The position numbers were made by a program, and so were the translations under genes. A stretch of 64,000 bases of DNA from NCBI GenBank assembly GCA_030704615.1, contig CM060731.1, positions 11,780,001 to 11,844,000 on the forward strand. Direction: 5' to 3'. Origin of the DNA: Takakia lepidozioides. Taxonomy: Eukaryota; Streptophyta; Takakiopsida; Takakiales; Takakiaceae. The notes beneath the pieces were generated by a model. That model was not told the DNA's origin, made no database searches, and saw only the letters and a list, made by a program, of their open reading frames with translations. The first letter of the stretch is position 1, and each line of letters begins with the position of its first letter. Below, one piece after another: positions 35,175 through 48,200 of this stretch.

Positions 35175-38100
35175 TCAATGATTTCTGGAATCCCTAAGAA
35201 GGAGTTTGTGCAGCTCGTTCACGCTCAACGCCGGTGCATGAATAAAGTCATCAATAGTCACGTTCATCCTCAACCTCTTCAGGTAAATGTAATACAGATG
35301 CTTGCACGGATAATACTTCGAACCCTTCTTTGCTTCCATCAACGAGAAGTCCGTACAGTTGCAAGTCGGCTCCACTCCAATCGTAATTGTGTATACATCG
35401 TCGCGTACAGCCGAGCCGGCCGTTGCCATCCGATACACACGCCCAAGGCCGGGTGGGGGTACGTCCACGGAGCTCTGAATAGTGCAAGCCATCCCAAGAG
35501 CATTGGCAATCCGAGTCTCATTCAACTTGTTGGGAGGGTGTCGTCTCTTCACTCTTCCGAATCGCATTGTGGGATGTGCAGAATTGTCCAATCCGTCTCT
35601 ACTGGACCGAGCAGTATGCAATGGCTGGGTCTGAGGAACCGGAAATGCGTGGGCCGGGATGTCTGTGCGTTGCACCATTCGAAATCCTGCTGCAGATAGA
35701 GCATCCGCCTCATTCTGAGAGAGGCTGCAACCCGGTGCAACAGGCCAGACGCCCGGAGGCTCCGGCATTCCCTGAATCCCGTACTTGGGCTTGCCAAATA
35801 CACAGGTCATTATGTCGTGCCTACAGAACCAAAATGTCTGCGTTGTGGCGTGAGCAAATGTGGGAGTCAAAAATCTGCCGCTGAAACAAGGTGCAGGTAC
35901 AGCACCGTGTGGGTTCCTCCGAATCATCTCACCACAGCGTGCTCTCGTATCCACCCGGATGGCGCAACACTTCCCTCGAAATGCCGGCAATGTCCTCGCA
36001 ATTCTCCACTGTGACTCCGACACTCTTGTCTCCACAATGGGAATGTTGTATTGCTTTACTACAGATGGCTCGTTATGTTGCCGGGGCACGCGCCCTGTGC
36101 TCAAAGGAGATGGCGATCTTGAACGTGCAGGACTTCCGGTGCTCGACGAGACCTCCTCGGACAACATCACCGGACCACGAGGGAGCGTGCGAATATTCTT
36201 GTCAGCTCGCCATGAATCCTCTTCTCCGCCAGGTGCCTCGTCAAGTCTTCGTCTCACTGGACGGGTATGAACATCTCCTTCCAAATGTTGGCCTCTTCGC
36301 AGCAATGGCGTGTCCCGAAGGCCCTCTCGCAAGGCCGCCGCCCACTTCCGAGGATTCTTCGATCTGGAGGCAGTCCGCATCAGCATTTCCTGCCTGTCCG
36401 GCCCCAAGCCCCACTGTTTCCCTTTCAAGAACTCGTTGTACCTGCATTGCTGCATAATTGACCTCACAATGTCCTCCGTTGTGGCAGTGAGGATGTCCAC
36501 CAGATGCGCCGCAGAGGAGGCACGCCAGGAAGAGTGCACTGATTCGGCCATGTTTGTCGTGGGCATGTCGGTGTCGGAGTCGAGACACATTTCCTGCACA
36601 AGCACATGTTGAGGTTACAAGCAAGTTACAAATATGGCCAAGAATAATATCCAACGGGACGCGAATTCGTGCAACTCACCTCCCGCATATAGTCGCCGAA
36701 CTGGAGGAAACGATAATGCCACCATGCTAGCCAACTGACCATTGCTCCTTCGTCTGATTTCCTTACAGCACCTGACGATGTCCACCAAGCCCGTATGCAT
36801 GCAAACTGTGTCTCTGCATCATCCAAGGTGGGAGCGCGCTTCCACGCAAGGCACATGGAACGGTGCTCCTCTCTGAAATCTGGCGCCACGAGCCTGGTTG
36901 TGTACTGCGAAAGGCTCTGCAGAAAGTGGAACCCACAAGATCTCTCCTTGCCTTCCATGGGAACATTGGGGTCTTGCCCGTACACCCTTCGGATGGCAGC
37001 CCAATTTGCTTGTGCGTTGTCCGCCATGAAACCACGGAAATTGGGAGGGGGCAATCCCGCCTTGGCCATCTGTTCGTTTATTCCCTGCCAAAGAAGCATC
37101 TCCGATTGTGTGTCCTCTCCTTTCATCTCACAAATAGCAATTGTCATTAGCATCCTGCAGTGGGTGTCGTAGACATGTGCACCCATTGTCACCCACTGGT
37201 GATTTGTAATTCGCTTGATATGGTCGAACATGACCCAACTGTTTGACAAGTTCCCACTCGTCATCCTGTCGACCAGTTCGACGCCACTGCCAGGTCCACA
37301 CGTGGACATTTTGAATACGAAACAACGATCTGCCTCAGTCCCTTGTCCTGGAAACCTACTTCCATGAATGTAGTCATATCCACATCGTCGCTTCACCTCC
37401 AGAATGGAGTGCATATCCGAGCCACGCCCAATTTTCTGTTTGCAAGAGACAATGTGGTTTCGGACATTCGGTGAACATACGTGGGACACCGACTCGAGCA
37501 ATGCCTCCATTTCCTTCTCGTCGAGAGGAACTCTATCCGAGCCGTCTTCCGACATAATTCTGGCCAATGCCATCTTATGGGCGGCTTGGAGCTGTATCTG
37601 TTTGGGTTTGGCACCCGGTCTCAACTTAACCTCCTCCTGAACGAGCTGCTCTGCTTCGTGGGCAGCCTCCCGCGAGTTCCCCCTCGCCAATTTGTGACAA
37701 TGGGAACCAACGTGTATGCAAGCTCGGGTGAGGTCAGGGAAACGGTGCAACACATAGAACTGCTTGGCATTACAAACAGACATGCAGTGTGGTGGTTCTT
37801 TGCAATGCGCACACTTAAATGTGGAGTTCGGAACCTTCTCCTGAGCTCGAAATGGTTGGTGAGCTGTGCCTGTCCAATCGGTCTCGTTCCTGTGACCTCT
37901 GGATTTAAAGTGGAAGCAAGTTGGGGAGAAACACCGCAACGCGCCCGCACAAACAACGTAGCGCACCCGCACACCATCAAGCATCTTCATGCTGGTGGTT
38001 TTGGTAACGCACCAAGGATGACCGTCATGTTTTCTATCCATATCTGTCAACATTCCGGACGCCCTCGAGTAGTCCGCCCGAGGAGGGAACTCAAAGAAGA

Positions 38101-38899
38101 CATTACCGTCGACGTCGGCGGGAAGGCATGTAACCGATTTAATTGCGAACTTGCTGTAGTCCAGCCCGGCCAGCTCCGACCGGTGTCCCTCCAGGTGAAG
38201 CCCTCGCAGAATTTCTAGAATAGATCGAACTGCGGTGCTCGTGCTGGGAATATGACTCCCTCCTCCACTGACGTCCATTGAGGACTTGCCTGATCTCCAG
38301 GACGACCTCGGAACTTCCATGACCTCGTCTGAGTCGGACAGGTTGTGAACAACCCGGTTCTCGGTCGTCTTCATGGATGGGTTCGGCTCTGGATTTACTT
38401 CGTTGCGGACTTCTCTCTTTGAGGTACCCACTCTCTGATTCGCGGATTGTTTCGTGGAAGGCGCCAGGATAGACGGTGCATTTGGCGGGCAAATGAAGTC
38501 CCCAACAGCCCTGTATATGACGCTGTCCGATGGTGGAACTCGCCATTCCCTGCCATCGCCGAAATCATCGTGGAGCACAACAATACTCTCGACAACAAGG
38601 CCGTTTGAGTCCTTCCTTTCCTCCTCCAAAAAAACCGACCCCGGTTTCAGGTGGTATCGAACGCACAGATATTTCTCCATCACCCGGCAGGTGTCCCCTC
38701 TGCACGGAAATGAAGCTCTATGCTCGTGAGGAGGGCAGTACACTGTAGCGCTCGGGTTTTCCGCCATGGGAGATGTGCACACAAGACTGCCAGGATGGCG
38801 TGCGGGGAAGCTCCCTGGTAGAAGGGGGTGCAGCGATGGGAATGAATGCGATGCCGATTTGTCCGAGCGACGAAGCCTGATCCAAATCCAGGGAGCCAA
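35175..38899 (-). CDS. MULE-2 transposase (D-D-E, SWIM zinc finger), two exons
   Basis: Predicted exons 38899-36680 and 36593-35175. The 86-base intron (donor GTGAGTTGC, acceptor GTGCAG) joins YMRE to EMCLDSD in frame, giving about 1212 residues. In the middle of the first exon (about 300-420) a Cys/His-rich part (AGALRCFSPTCFHFKSRGH, FKCAHCKEPPHCMSVCNA) may bind DNA. Then come the likely catalytic Asp in SWVMFDHIK, a second in FRGFMADNAQANW, a CGFHFLQSL block, and in the second exon the likely Glu in TTNMAESVHSSW. The C-terminal SWIM finger is CNC...CKH (PTCNCTDF, YYPCKHLYYIYL). D-D-E plus SWIM and the 10-bp target duplication indicate the Mutator superfamily. I saw no internal stop. Transcription starts next to the palindrome array and diverges from the passenger gene. 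Confidence 0.85.
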
Positions 38900-39059
38900 C
38901 TATCTCAAAAATCCACAGTCAGAGTGTTAATGAACCTTGTCTCCGGAATGCGGCCCCTCGTCTTTGCGCAATAACTGCCAACGGTATGCAGTCAGAAAGT
39001 GGGGGGCCGTCCGGATGATGACGGCTGAAGGGGATAAGCCGGCACCGTGCCGTCACATT

Positions 39060-39730
39060 ACTACCCCCGAATGGAAATTCGGCACCCAACATCCAACAGA
39101 GGAAGCCCGGATGAAGTCGCCTCGGGCGCAGAGGCCGGAGTGTGTGCGACAGATAACATCTTCTGGATGGAGATTCGGCGCCGAATTTCCATCCGGTCCC
39201 CCAAAGGGAGTCGTGTCGGGGGGTCAGGCCGAAAACTGGACGGCATAAAAACATCCCCAGATGGAAAAACGGCGCCGAATTTCCATCCGGGGCGATTCGG
39301 ATGCAGTCGGGGAGGGGGGAGTGGCCTGCAGTTGGCTGTCACATTTCAACCCCCGGACGGAAATTCGGCAACGAATATCGAACAGGGGACGCCCGGATGA
39401 AGTCGCCTGGGGCACAGAGGCCGGCCAGTGTGCGACAGAGAACATCCCCTGGACGGCCATTCGGCGCCGAATTTCCATCCGGGCCCCCCCAAAGGAAGTG
39501 TTGTCGGCGTGTCAGAGCGAAAACTGGCCGACATAAAAACCTCCACAGATGAGAAAACGGCGCCGAATTTCAATTCGGGGCCGTTCCAATGAAGTCGGGG
39601 AGGGGGGAGAGGTCGGAACCTGGCAGTCATATTTCAACCCCCGGGACGGAAATTCGGCACCGAATATCCAACAGAGCGGCGGAGAGGCGGCACCTCTCCG
39701 ACAGAGACCATCCCCCGGATGGAGATTCGG
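39060..39730. repeat. ~290-bp tandem repeat upstream of the MULE-2 transposase
   Basis: Two full units and a partial one, starting about 39061, 39346 and 39631. Each has GGAAATTCGGCACC/AACG variants, a perfect GGCGCCGAATTTCCATCCGG palindrome region, a ATGAAGTCGCC block and a CCCCCAAAGG block. They lie 5' of the transposase and may contain its promoter. Confidence 0.85.
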
Positions 39731-40565
39731 CGCCGAATTTCCATCCAGCAGGTAAGTGGAATCTCGGATGGATGGAGATTCGGCGCCGAATTTCCATAAG
39801 TTCGGCCATATGGATATTCGGCGCCGAATTTCCATCCTGCAGGTAATTCGAATCGTGGATGAATGGAATTCGGCGCCGAATTTCCATCCAGCAGGTAAGT
39901 CGGATCGGTGCCATATGGATATTCGGCGCCGAATTTCCATCCTGCAGGTAATTCGAATCGTGGATGAATGGAAATTCGGCGCCGAATTTCCATCCAGCAG
40001 GTAAGTCGGATCGGTGCCATATGGATATTCGGCGCCGAATTTCCATCCTGCAGGTAATTCGAATCGTGGATGAATGGAATTCGGCGCCGAATTTCCATCC
40101 AGCAGGTAATTCGGATCGGTGCCATAATGGAATTCGGCGCCGAATTTCCATCCTGCAGGTAATTCGAATCGGTGCCATATGGAATTCGGCGCCGAATTTC
40201 CATCCAGCAGGTAAGTCGAATCGTGGATGAATGGAATTCGGCGCCGAATTTCCATCCTGCAGGTAATTCGAATCGGTGCCATATGGAAATTCGGCGCCGA
40301 ATTTCCATCCAGCAGGTAAGTCGGATCGGTGCCATATGGATATTCGGCGCCGAATTTCCATCCAGCAGGTAATCGATCGGATGAATGGATAATTCGGCGC
40401 CGAATTTCCATCCAGCAGGTAAGTCGGATCGGTGCCATATGGATATTCGGCGCCGAATTTCCATCCTGCAGGTAATTCGAATCGTGGATGAATGGAAATT
40501 CGGCGCCGAATTTCCATCCAGCAGGTAAGTCGGATCAGTGCCGTATGGATATTCGGCGCCGGATT
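39729..40565. repeat. ~53-bp palindrome array
   Basis: About 16 units whose GGCGCC centres sit at about 39729, 39782, 39820, 39872, 39925, 39978, 40031, 40083, 40136, 40188, 40240, 40293, 40346, 40396, 40449, 40502 and 40555. Most contain the exact 18-base palindrome AAATTCGGCGCCGAATTT or a one-base variant, flanked by CCATCCAGCAGGTAAGTCGG or CCATCCTGCAGGTAATTCGA in alternation and by GGTGCCATATGG or GTGGATGAATGG. Confidence 0.95.
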
Positions 40566-40570
40566 TCCAC

Positions 40571-40878
40571 TCGCCATTTATTTCTGAGCGAGGAATTACC
40601 TTCGTGCAGGTAATTCCCATATAAGAATTACCTTCGTGCAGGTAATTCGCATACAAGAATTACCTTTGTGCAGGTAATTTCCAGATGACAATTACCTTCC
40701 TGCAGGTAATTCCAATCGATGTTTATTCCTCGTCCAGAATTACCTGCACAAAGGTAATTCTCATCTGGAAATTACCTGCATGAAGGTAATTCTTGTATGT
40801 GAATTACCTGCACGAAGGTAATTCTTATATGGGAATTACCTGCACGGAGGTAATTCCTCGCTCAGAAATAAATGGCGA
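40571..40878. repeat. Large inverted repeat at the centre of MULE-2
   Basis: Arms of about 140 bases (starting TCGCCATTTATTTCTGAGCG and ending with its complement at 40859-40878) around a short centre near 40715-40735 (ATCGATGTTTATTCC). Each arm holds repeated GAATTACCTTCGTGCAGGTAATTC hairpins, here described by their GTGCAGGTAATTC core. The arms could form a long cruciform. It separates the 53-bp array from the 84/138-bp array. Confidence 0.9.
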
Positions 40879-40879
40879 A

Positions 40880-41995
40880 TCGAAATTCGGCGCCGAATAT
40901 CCATATGGCACCGATCCGACTTACCTGCAGGATGGAAATTCGGCGCCGAATTACCTGCTTGAAGGAAATTTGGCGAACCGCCCTACCTGCGCGGATGGAA
41001 ATTCGGCGCCGGATTTCCATCCGCGCGCATCCGAATTACCTGCTTGAAGGAAATTTGGCGCACCGCCATCCTACGCGGATGGAAATTCGGCGCCGGATTT
41101 CCATCCGCGCGCATCCGAATTACCTGCGCGGATGGAAATTCGGCGCCGGATTTCCATCCGCGCGCATCCGAATTACCTGCTTGAAGGAAATTTGGCGCAC
41201 CGCCCTACCTGCCTGCGGATGGAAATTCGGCGCCGGATTTCCATCCGGGCGCATCCGAATTACCTGCGCGGATGGAAATTCGGCGCCGGATTTCCATCCG
41301 CGCGCATCCGAATTACCTGCTTGAAGGAAATTTGGCGCACCGCCCTACCTGCGCGGATGGAAATTCGGCGCCGGATTTCCATCCGGGCGCATCCGAATTA
41401 CCTGCGCGGATGGAAATTCGGCGCCGGATTTCCATCCGCGCGCATCCGAATTACCTGCTTGAAGGAAATTTGGCGCACCGCCCTACCTGCGCGGATGGAA
41501 ATTCGGCGCCGGATTTCCATCCGCGCGCATCCGAATTACCTGCTTGAAGGAAATTTGGCGCACCGCCCTACCTGCGCGGATGGAAATTCGGCGCCGGATT
41601 TCCATCCGCGCGCATCCGAATTACCTGCTTGAAGGAAATTTGGCGCACCGCCCTACCTGCGCGGATGGAAATTCGGCGCCGGATTTCCATCCGGGCGCAT
41701 CCGAATTACCTGCGCGGATGGAAATTCGGCGCCGGATTTCCATCCGCGCGCATCCGAATTACCTGCTTGAAGGAAATTTGGCGCACCGCCATCCTACGCG
41801 GATGGAAATTCGGCGCCGGATTTCCATCCGCGCGCATCCGAATTACCTGCGCGGATGGAAATTCGGCGCCGGATTTCCATCCGCGCGCATCCGAATTACC
41901 TGCTTGAAGGAAATTTGGCGAACCGCCCTACCTGCGCGGATGGAAATTCGGCGCCGGATTTCCATCCGCGCGCTTCCGAATTACCTGCGTGAGGG
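40880..41995. repeat. 84/138-bp palindrome array
   Basis: GAATTACCTGCTTGAAGGAA blocks recur at 84-86 or 136-140-base steps (about 41181, 41321, 41459, 41543, 41628, 41767, 41903). The longer steps carry one extra ~54-base module, itself the near-perfect 38-base palindrome centred on GGAAATTCGGCGCCGGATTTCC and flanked by GCGCGGAT/ATCCGCGC. The A-to-G change in the right half (GCCGGATTT) distinguishes this array from the 53-bp array. Confidence 0.95.
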
Positions 41996-42215
41996 AAATT
42001 CCGGGACTGTTTTCGTCTATTTTCTTCCGACATGGAGGGCTTCATCCGACATTTAATTGCGCAGTTGGGCAATAAATGTCGACGGCCGTCGCTTATTATT
42101 CGGGCTGGCGACGCATGGCTTCCTGGACACGTACCCTAAATCTCATGCTATACTTGGCTTAACATGGTATTCCAGGCATGTACCCCAAAAAAGGAGATCT
42201 TTTTGGCTGGGACTT

Positions 42216-45200
42216 ATGCCGCCTGAAGGGCGTGGCTCTCCTGAGAGAGACCTCAGATCCAGACCGCGGCGGAAGTTGAAAGCTCTGTACTACGGACGAC
42301 GGCCAATCTCTCGCATGGCCAAACTGAAGCTCCAGCAGGAGATTCCAGTGTCTTGCTCACAACCTGCGCCAACTGAAGCCGAGTACTCTCAGGCAAGCCA
42401 CTTCTGCTTTCGGTTTGTTCGATTTCTTTTTTGCTTTCGCTTCGTTACCTCGCTTTGTTTCTGCATCTTCATCCTGGCTTTGCTTTATGAGTGAACTTTA
42501 GATAGTTGACTGAACCTTAGATTGTTTGCAATGCGTGTGCAAATCCGGCAGCTCTGGAGAAGGCTGCTTGTGCATGTCATTCTTAGGCAATGGTTGCATT
42601 TGTTTTCATTGTTGTTGCATGGCTCTCCATACTTCCTAAACTTGTTATGTTTTCATTTTTGCTACATGATTGCTGCTATGGTGGTTGCGCTGCTGCTTTT
42701 TGCACCACTGTTGGTGTTCACGATTTTTGTCAATCACAGAGTGACGACGAGCCCGGCACGCTGGTGGTATCATCGACAGCTCCAACTCATCGCATGTTTG
42801 AATCGCCCAACTTGGGGCGAGAGGGCAAACTTAAATCTTTTGTTGGTGGACGGGAGGACTTGCAACGAGATTACGATAGAGTAGGCATTGGGGAGGTTGG
42901 TGCAGGCGGCATGGCAGGTGAAGGGCGTGAGGACATGAGGACAGCAGATCCGGCAATGGAGGTTGTTCATGCACATGCAGTAGGGCCCGCCCACGCAAAG
43001 AAAAAGAAGAAAGCTAAGCACATGCAATCCCCGGCGAGAGAGCAGTCACGGGCTGCGGAGGGGGGAGTGAGCAGTGCGCGCGAGGGTGTCAGTTCGCCTC
43101 AATCAAAGGTGGTCGTCCTGGAGGGCTCCCCTGTTGCTAGCCCTAGTAAGAAACAGAAAGCCCGTGAGAGGGCAAAAGAGAGGGCAAAAGAACAGACGAG
43201 ACAGAATGCTAGCAAGGAGGAAAGACAAAAGGCAGCTGAAGAGGCCCGGGGTGCCCAAATGACAGATGCCAATGTAAGCGAGGGACACACAGAGACGGTG
43301 GATCCCTACAAGACACCACAGAGAGGCAGTAGCACACCGGTTAGACCATCGCGGGCAAGTGCAGCCCCCGCAATTACCCATACGGTGGAGAGTGGAGGAG
43401 AGGAAAGAACACCTGAAAGAGCACCGATTGTGCAAGTTCGAGGTGAAGCCAGGGAGAGGGCAGTAGAGACGACGAGAGTGCTGGAGGTGGTTTCGCAGGT
43501 GGCTGACCCTGTTGAGGAGGACGACATGGATGTTTCTGACCAGGATGACATTCTCCCGGACATCCCCAGGCCCCAAACCCGGAGCATACAGGCTGGATTT
43601 GGCGGTCTTGGTGGGCTGCCGGAAAACCCCTCTGCAGCAGACGTCATGTCTGAGGCGGATATGAAGTTGGCCGCTGCCAAGATGTTGGAGGCAACCCACA
43701 GCAACATTGGCAGGGTGCTGGGGGGCATGGTGTACCCGGCCAAGCTTCGAATTCCCCTTTGCCGCTTGGTGTCATTGCAGGTGGTGAGACCTGCCCTCCC
43801 AGGCGATATCGACAAGCTGAAATTCTCTTTCCGGGATGGATATCGAATGGGGTCTGCCGCCTTTTACGTTTCCATTGAGAACGACCACGGAGCTTCCCGT
43901 GCCCACACTTCCGATGAGGTGGACAAATGGGGTCCCCATTGGCAAACGCGAAATGAGGAGTTCGAGAGATCGATTGCTAGTGATCCTCTTTTCCAGCACA
44001 TGTCCGGTAAGATGTTCTACGTGTGGGACGGCAATCATCGCCTCCTGGCATGGATGGAGCACATTGCCCAAGCCCACCCCAACGATCTCGATTGGCATTT
44101 CGCCGTCGATTGTGTTGTGCTGAAGGTTGCGGGGCCCAAAGATCGCAGTCTTCTCAAAGCTGCAATGGCCGACATCAACTCGTAAGCTACAACCCCTCTC
44201 GCTTTTGGACTTTGAATTTGGAAGTCATTTCATTGCGAATCCTCATATATGATGAAAATTCCCATTTCAGTATTGTTTGATGGAAATGTGGCACTGCAGG
44301 GTGACTGAGAATGCCTTCATTGCCACCAACTTGTCCCATATGCTCTTCCGAGTGAAGGATGTCGGGAGGCAGGGGGTGGAAGAGTTTGCCAATTCCCTCA
44401 GTGCCGACCTCCTGCGCAAGTCGGAGGCAAAGGCAGACAGAACCTGGTATAGGCTGAGCGTCGACGCCATGGTGGACTACATATTTCGGGTAAAGCTCCT
44501 GCAGTTTTGTTGAGCTAATTTGTCTCTCCTCCCCCAATAGAAGAAATTGTGTTGAGCAGGATCTCTAATCTTATGTGCTGCTTTTCGACAGACGAAAATA
44601 CAGCAGGATTTGGCACATGCGCGGAGGTTCTACATGGAGTCAGAGGAGAAGAATCCAACCCTCCCGGAACTCGAATCGTATGTCAAAGCTGCGGAGGTGA
44701 GGGCCCGCATAAAGTACAAGTCGCGGATGGTAAAGTACGTGGCCATAGCTGATCCCGCCCTTGGTGCCGACTTTCTGGTGGAGGTGGGAAAGCACTACTC
44801 TCGCGCTCTGAAGCCCACGATGACATTGGAGAAGCTCCATCGTCTAGCCACATCCTGTGTGGATGCAACAGAAAAGGTGATACATTCTTAACCAAATTGT
44901 GGTGGCAACAACTCCTTTTTGTGGTGTTTGGCGCTTACGAATATGCTGGGTGGTTGGACAGACCCGGTGGCTCCAAATCTGGAATGGTTCCCAAAGTACC
45001 AGGGACATGTGGAGCTTCCCCAAACCGGACAAACTCTCTGACCCCACATTCGACATGTGGATGAACCGCATGACATGGTGGTTTCAGGTACTTCCCCACG
45101 CTTCGTTTGGGGCTTGTACTCTAGTAGGGGGTTGATTCATTGTATTTTTTGAGGAAAGCGATCTGATGGACAATCTCCACAGGTGACGACGAATGCGCAA

Positions 45201-48200
45201 GAGCAGCTGGACACACAAGCACATCAGTTCAAGATGGAGATATCTCCTGCAGCAGAGAGCCTGCGTGACTATGTGACGAGGTACTTTCTGCTCTACAAAA
45301 CCAACCTATTCTTTCGGGAGATAGCAGATGCTCGCCGGAGCCACGAGTTCACCGACCAGCCGAACGCGGACAAAGCAGCAATGCGCCTTCTGTACAGGTA
45401 CATACGCGCTGCCTTTCTTTCAAGTCCTGGCATTTCAGGATGTTAGAGGCCTAAGTGGTGTTAGGGAAAATGGCGCCGAATTTCCAGTCAGGGCTCCGAA
45501 AATGGCAAAGTCCCTAGACTGGCTGGCCCGGAACTGGAAATTCGGCGCCATTTTCCAGTTCCAGGCCCTATTGCCGTTCAGGGACTTAGCCATTTTCGGG
45601 CTAAGTCCCTAGTGTGGCTGGCCCGGAACTGGAAATTCGGCGCCGTTTTCCAGTTCTAGGCCCTATTGCCGTCCAGGGACTTAGCCATTTTCGGGCTAAG
45701 TCCCTAGACTGGCTGGCCATGAAGTGGAAATTCGGCGCCATATTCCAGTTCCAGGCCCTATTGCCGTCCAGGGACTTAGCCATTTTCGGTCTAAGTCCCT
45801 AGGGTGGCTGGCCCGGAACTGGAAATTCGGCGCCGTATTCCAGTTCTAGGCCCTATTGCCGTCCAGGGACTTAGCCATTTTCGGGCTAAGTCCCTAGACT
45901 GGCTGGCCCTGAAGTGGAAATTCGGCGCCATATTCCAGTTCCAGGCCCTATTGCCGTCCAGGGACTTAGCCATTTTCGGTCTAAGTCCCTAGGGTGGCTG
46001 GCCCGGAACTGGAAATTCGGCGCCGTATTCCAGTTCTAGGCCCTATTGCCGTCCAGGGACTTAGCCATTTTTTGTGTAAGTCCCTAGGGTGGCTGGCCCG
46101 GAACTGGAAATTCGGCGCCGTTTTCCAGTTCCAGGCCGTATTGCCGTCCAGGGACTTAGCCATTTTCGGGCTAAGTCCCTACACTGGGTGGCCCTGAAGT
46201 GGAAATTCGGCGCCATATTCCAGTTGTAGGCCCTATTGCCGTTCAGGGAGTTAGCCATTTTCGGACCTCATTGGGTTTTTCATGAATGCAGGTACTGTAA
46301 GTTCTCGCTTTTGGAGAAAGGTCATCTGTCTTTCGAGCCACCATTCTTCCTGGCATGGAGGAACCCTGGGGCTGACTCCATGTACACTGACGATATTGTG
46401 AAGGAGTGGCATCTGGAACATTTGCGTGATTGCCCTTGGTATGTGGACCTTCCGCCCGGCTCGCTCGACCCATCCGAGTTTCAATTGAAGCTGGATGCTG
46501 AATTCCGACGAAACCGGGCTCCGCTGCCTCCGTTGGGTGCAAAAGAGGCAAAAGCGCTTGCGAACTCCAGGAAAGCGGCAGAGCTTGCTCAGGCAGGAAT
46601 TCAAGAGAAATTGCATGAGAAGAGTAAAGGTCAAAGGAAAAGGACAAGGAAACAGGTGACTGCAGTAACACCCAAAAAGAAGAAAACCATCGGGGCATCG
46701 GAGGAGGCGCAGGAGGGGACCCAAGAGAGTGACTCCGACGCCGATTTTGTTCAAGGTCCTGCGACTGCTGTTGCTCCTACCCAGTCACCGGTCGTCCGGG
46801 TTCCCAAGTCAGTTCGGAGTGGGACTGGCTCTGCCAAGAAGTTGGCATTTGAGGGCGAGCCTACACGGCGGTATTCGGCGGTGACGTTTACGCACAGGCC
46901 AAAGCTAGAACCTCCAACCATCATCCAATGCGTCAATGAGAGCTTCCTTGACGCTCTCGCTGCCAGGGCGAAGAAGGTGGCACACAACAAGTCTCTGGCG
47001 GAGCAGAAGGGAAAAGCCAAGAAGAGGGCTGCCGGTACAGAGCCTAAAGACACCCCTGGTTTTGAAGCCATGATGGAATTCTTCACGGCTGTGAGCACGA
47101 ATTGCAAGAGCACTCGGGGGGGGTTGAGGTGGAGAGAGCTTGCGACATGATTCTCCTCGACATTCCAGATGGGGAGCTGCTGGAGGGCCTGGATGGTGTG
47201 CCCACCTGGAACAGGTTTACTGAGGACTACTGGAAAGCCGGGTTTGGGCTGGCGGGGATGCTTCTGGATGACGGTGGATGTGTGGTTGTCCTTGCCACGA
47301 GAGGGAAGACCACAGAGAATGCGGTGGCAAGGTGGACACCGAAAAGTGTCACCCCGGTCCTCCTCAGAAAATGGTTCTGCATCAGTACGCAGGGGTTGCG
47401 AACAGAGGGCCAAAGTGTAAGTTATCAATCTATTGCATTCACTTCATATTGTGGTGTATGTTAAGTAGACCCTGGAATTGATCCCTTCTTTGTTGGATGT
47501 GCAGACATTGGTGTTTGAGGCATATTGCTTTGTGAAGAGAGGGTCTACGTTCAAATTCCGCAACGACGGTCGTCTTGTTGATGCCGCTGTGGACCCTGTA
47601 ACCTACGATGTCCTCTACAACTATGTGCCCCACTCTAGTATGCCGAAGGACACAAAGACAGGCAAACCGTGGCGGTACAGCCGGACCCGAAGCCCTGCTT
47701 TCATCCAAACCCTCATGGAGACGTGCTCGGATGTCCAAGGGCGGATTCTGGACCTCACATGCGGCACGGGTAAGCCTTCACGTGCTCAGTTTGTCCCCTG
47801 GCCCCATTGCAATTGCATGCCGCAAGCTATTAACCGCCCGCTTTGTTCCTCAGGTGCTTCAATGTGGGCAGGGACGTTGTCCGACAGGCATGTGTTCGCC
47901 TTCGAGCCAGATACTGCCCTCCACAACTCGGAACTTGCAGCGGCTGAACGTCTGCCGAAAGAGGAAGAGGCATCCTCGGAGGATGAGGAAAAATCCGAGA
48001 AGGAGCAGGGGGAGGAAGTTGGGATCGAGGCCGAGGAGCCCCCGGTTTACGAGTGAGTGGTGGCATTGTAAGTTGCCTCCAGATTTTGTGAGGCACCTCC
48101 CTCCGCTCTCTTATTTCATTGAAAACCCTTTCTGGTTGTGCTGGTATTGACATTCTTCAAGTGGATTTGTTCTTACTGTAGGATGCCAAGTACTGCCGGA

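Noticed and set aside
39512-40656. Long open frames over the palindrome arrays (300-340 codons, repeated EIRRRIS, WKFGAEF, NSAPNF peptides)
   Set aside because: The repeat units lack stops in several frames on both strands because they are palindromic. The peptides are only translations of the satellite and there is no independent coding evidence.
39729-41995. CRISPR-like array (regular repeats and spacers)
   Set aside because: Spacers are themselves repeated, units are palindromic, there are no cas genes and the setting is a eukaryotic transposon.
43103-44098. Reverse-strand frames opposite the ParB-like exon
   Set aside because: They are antisense shadows of a long, splice-supported exon with a recognisable domain; the reverse frames show none.
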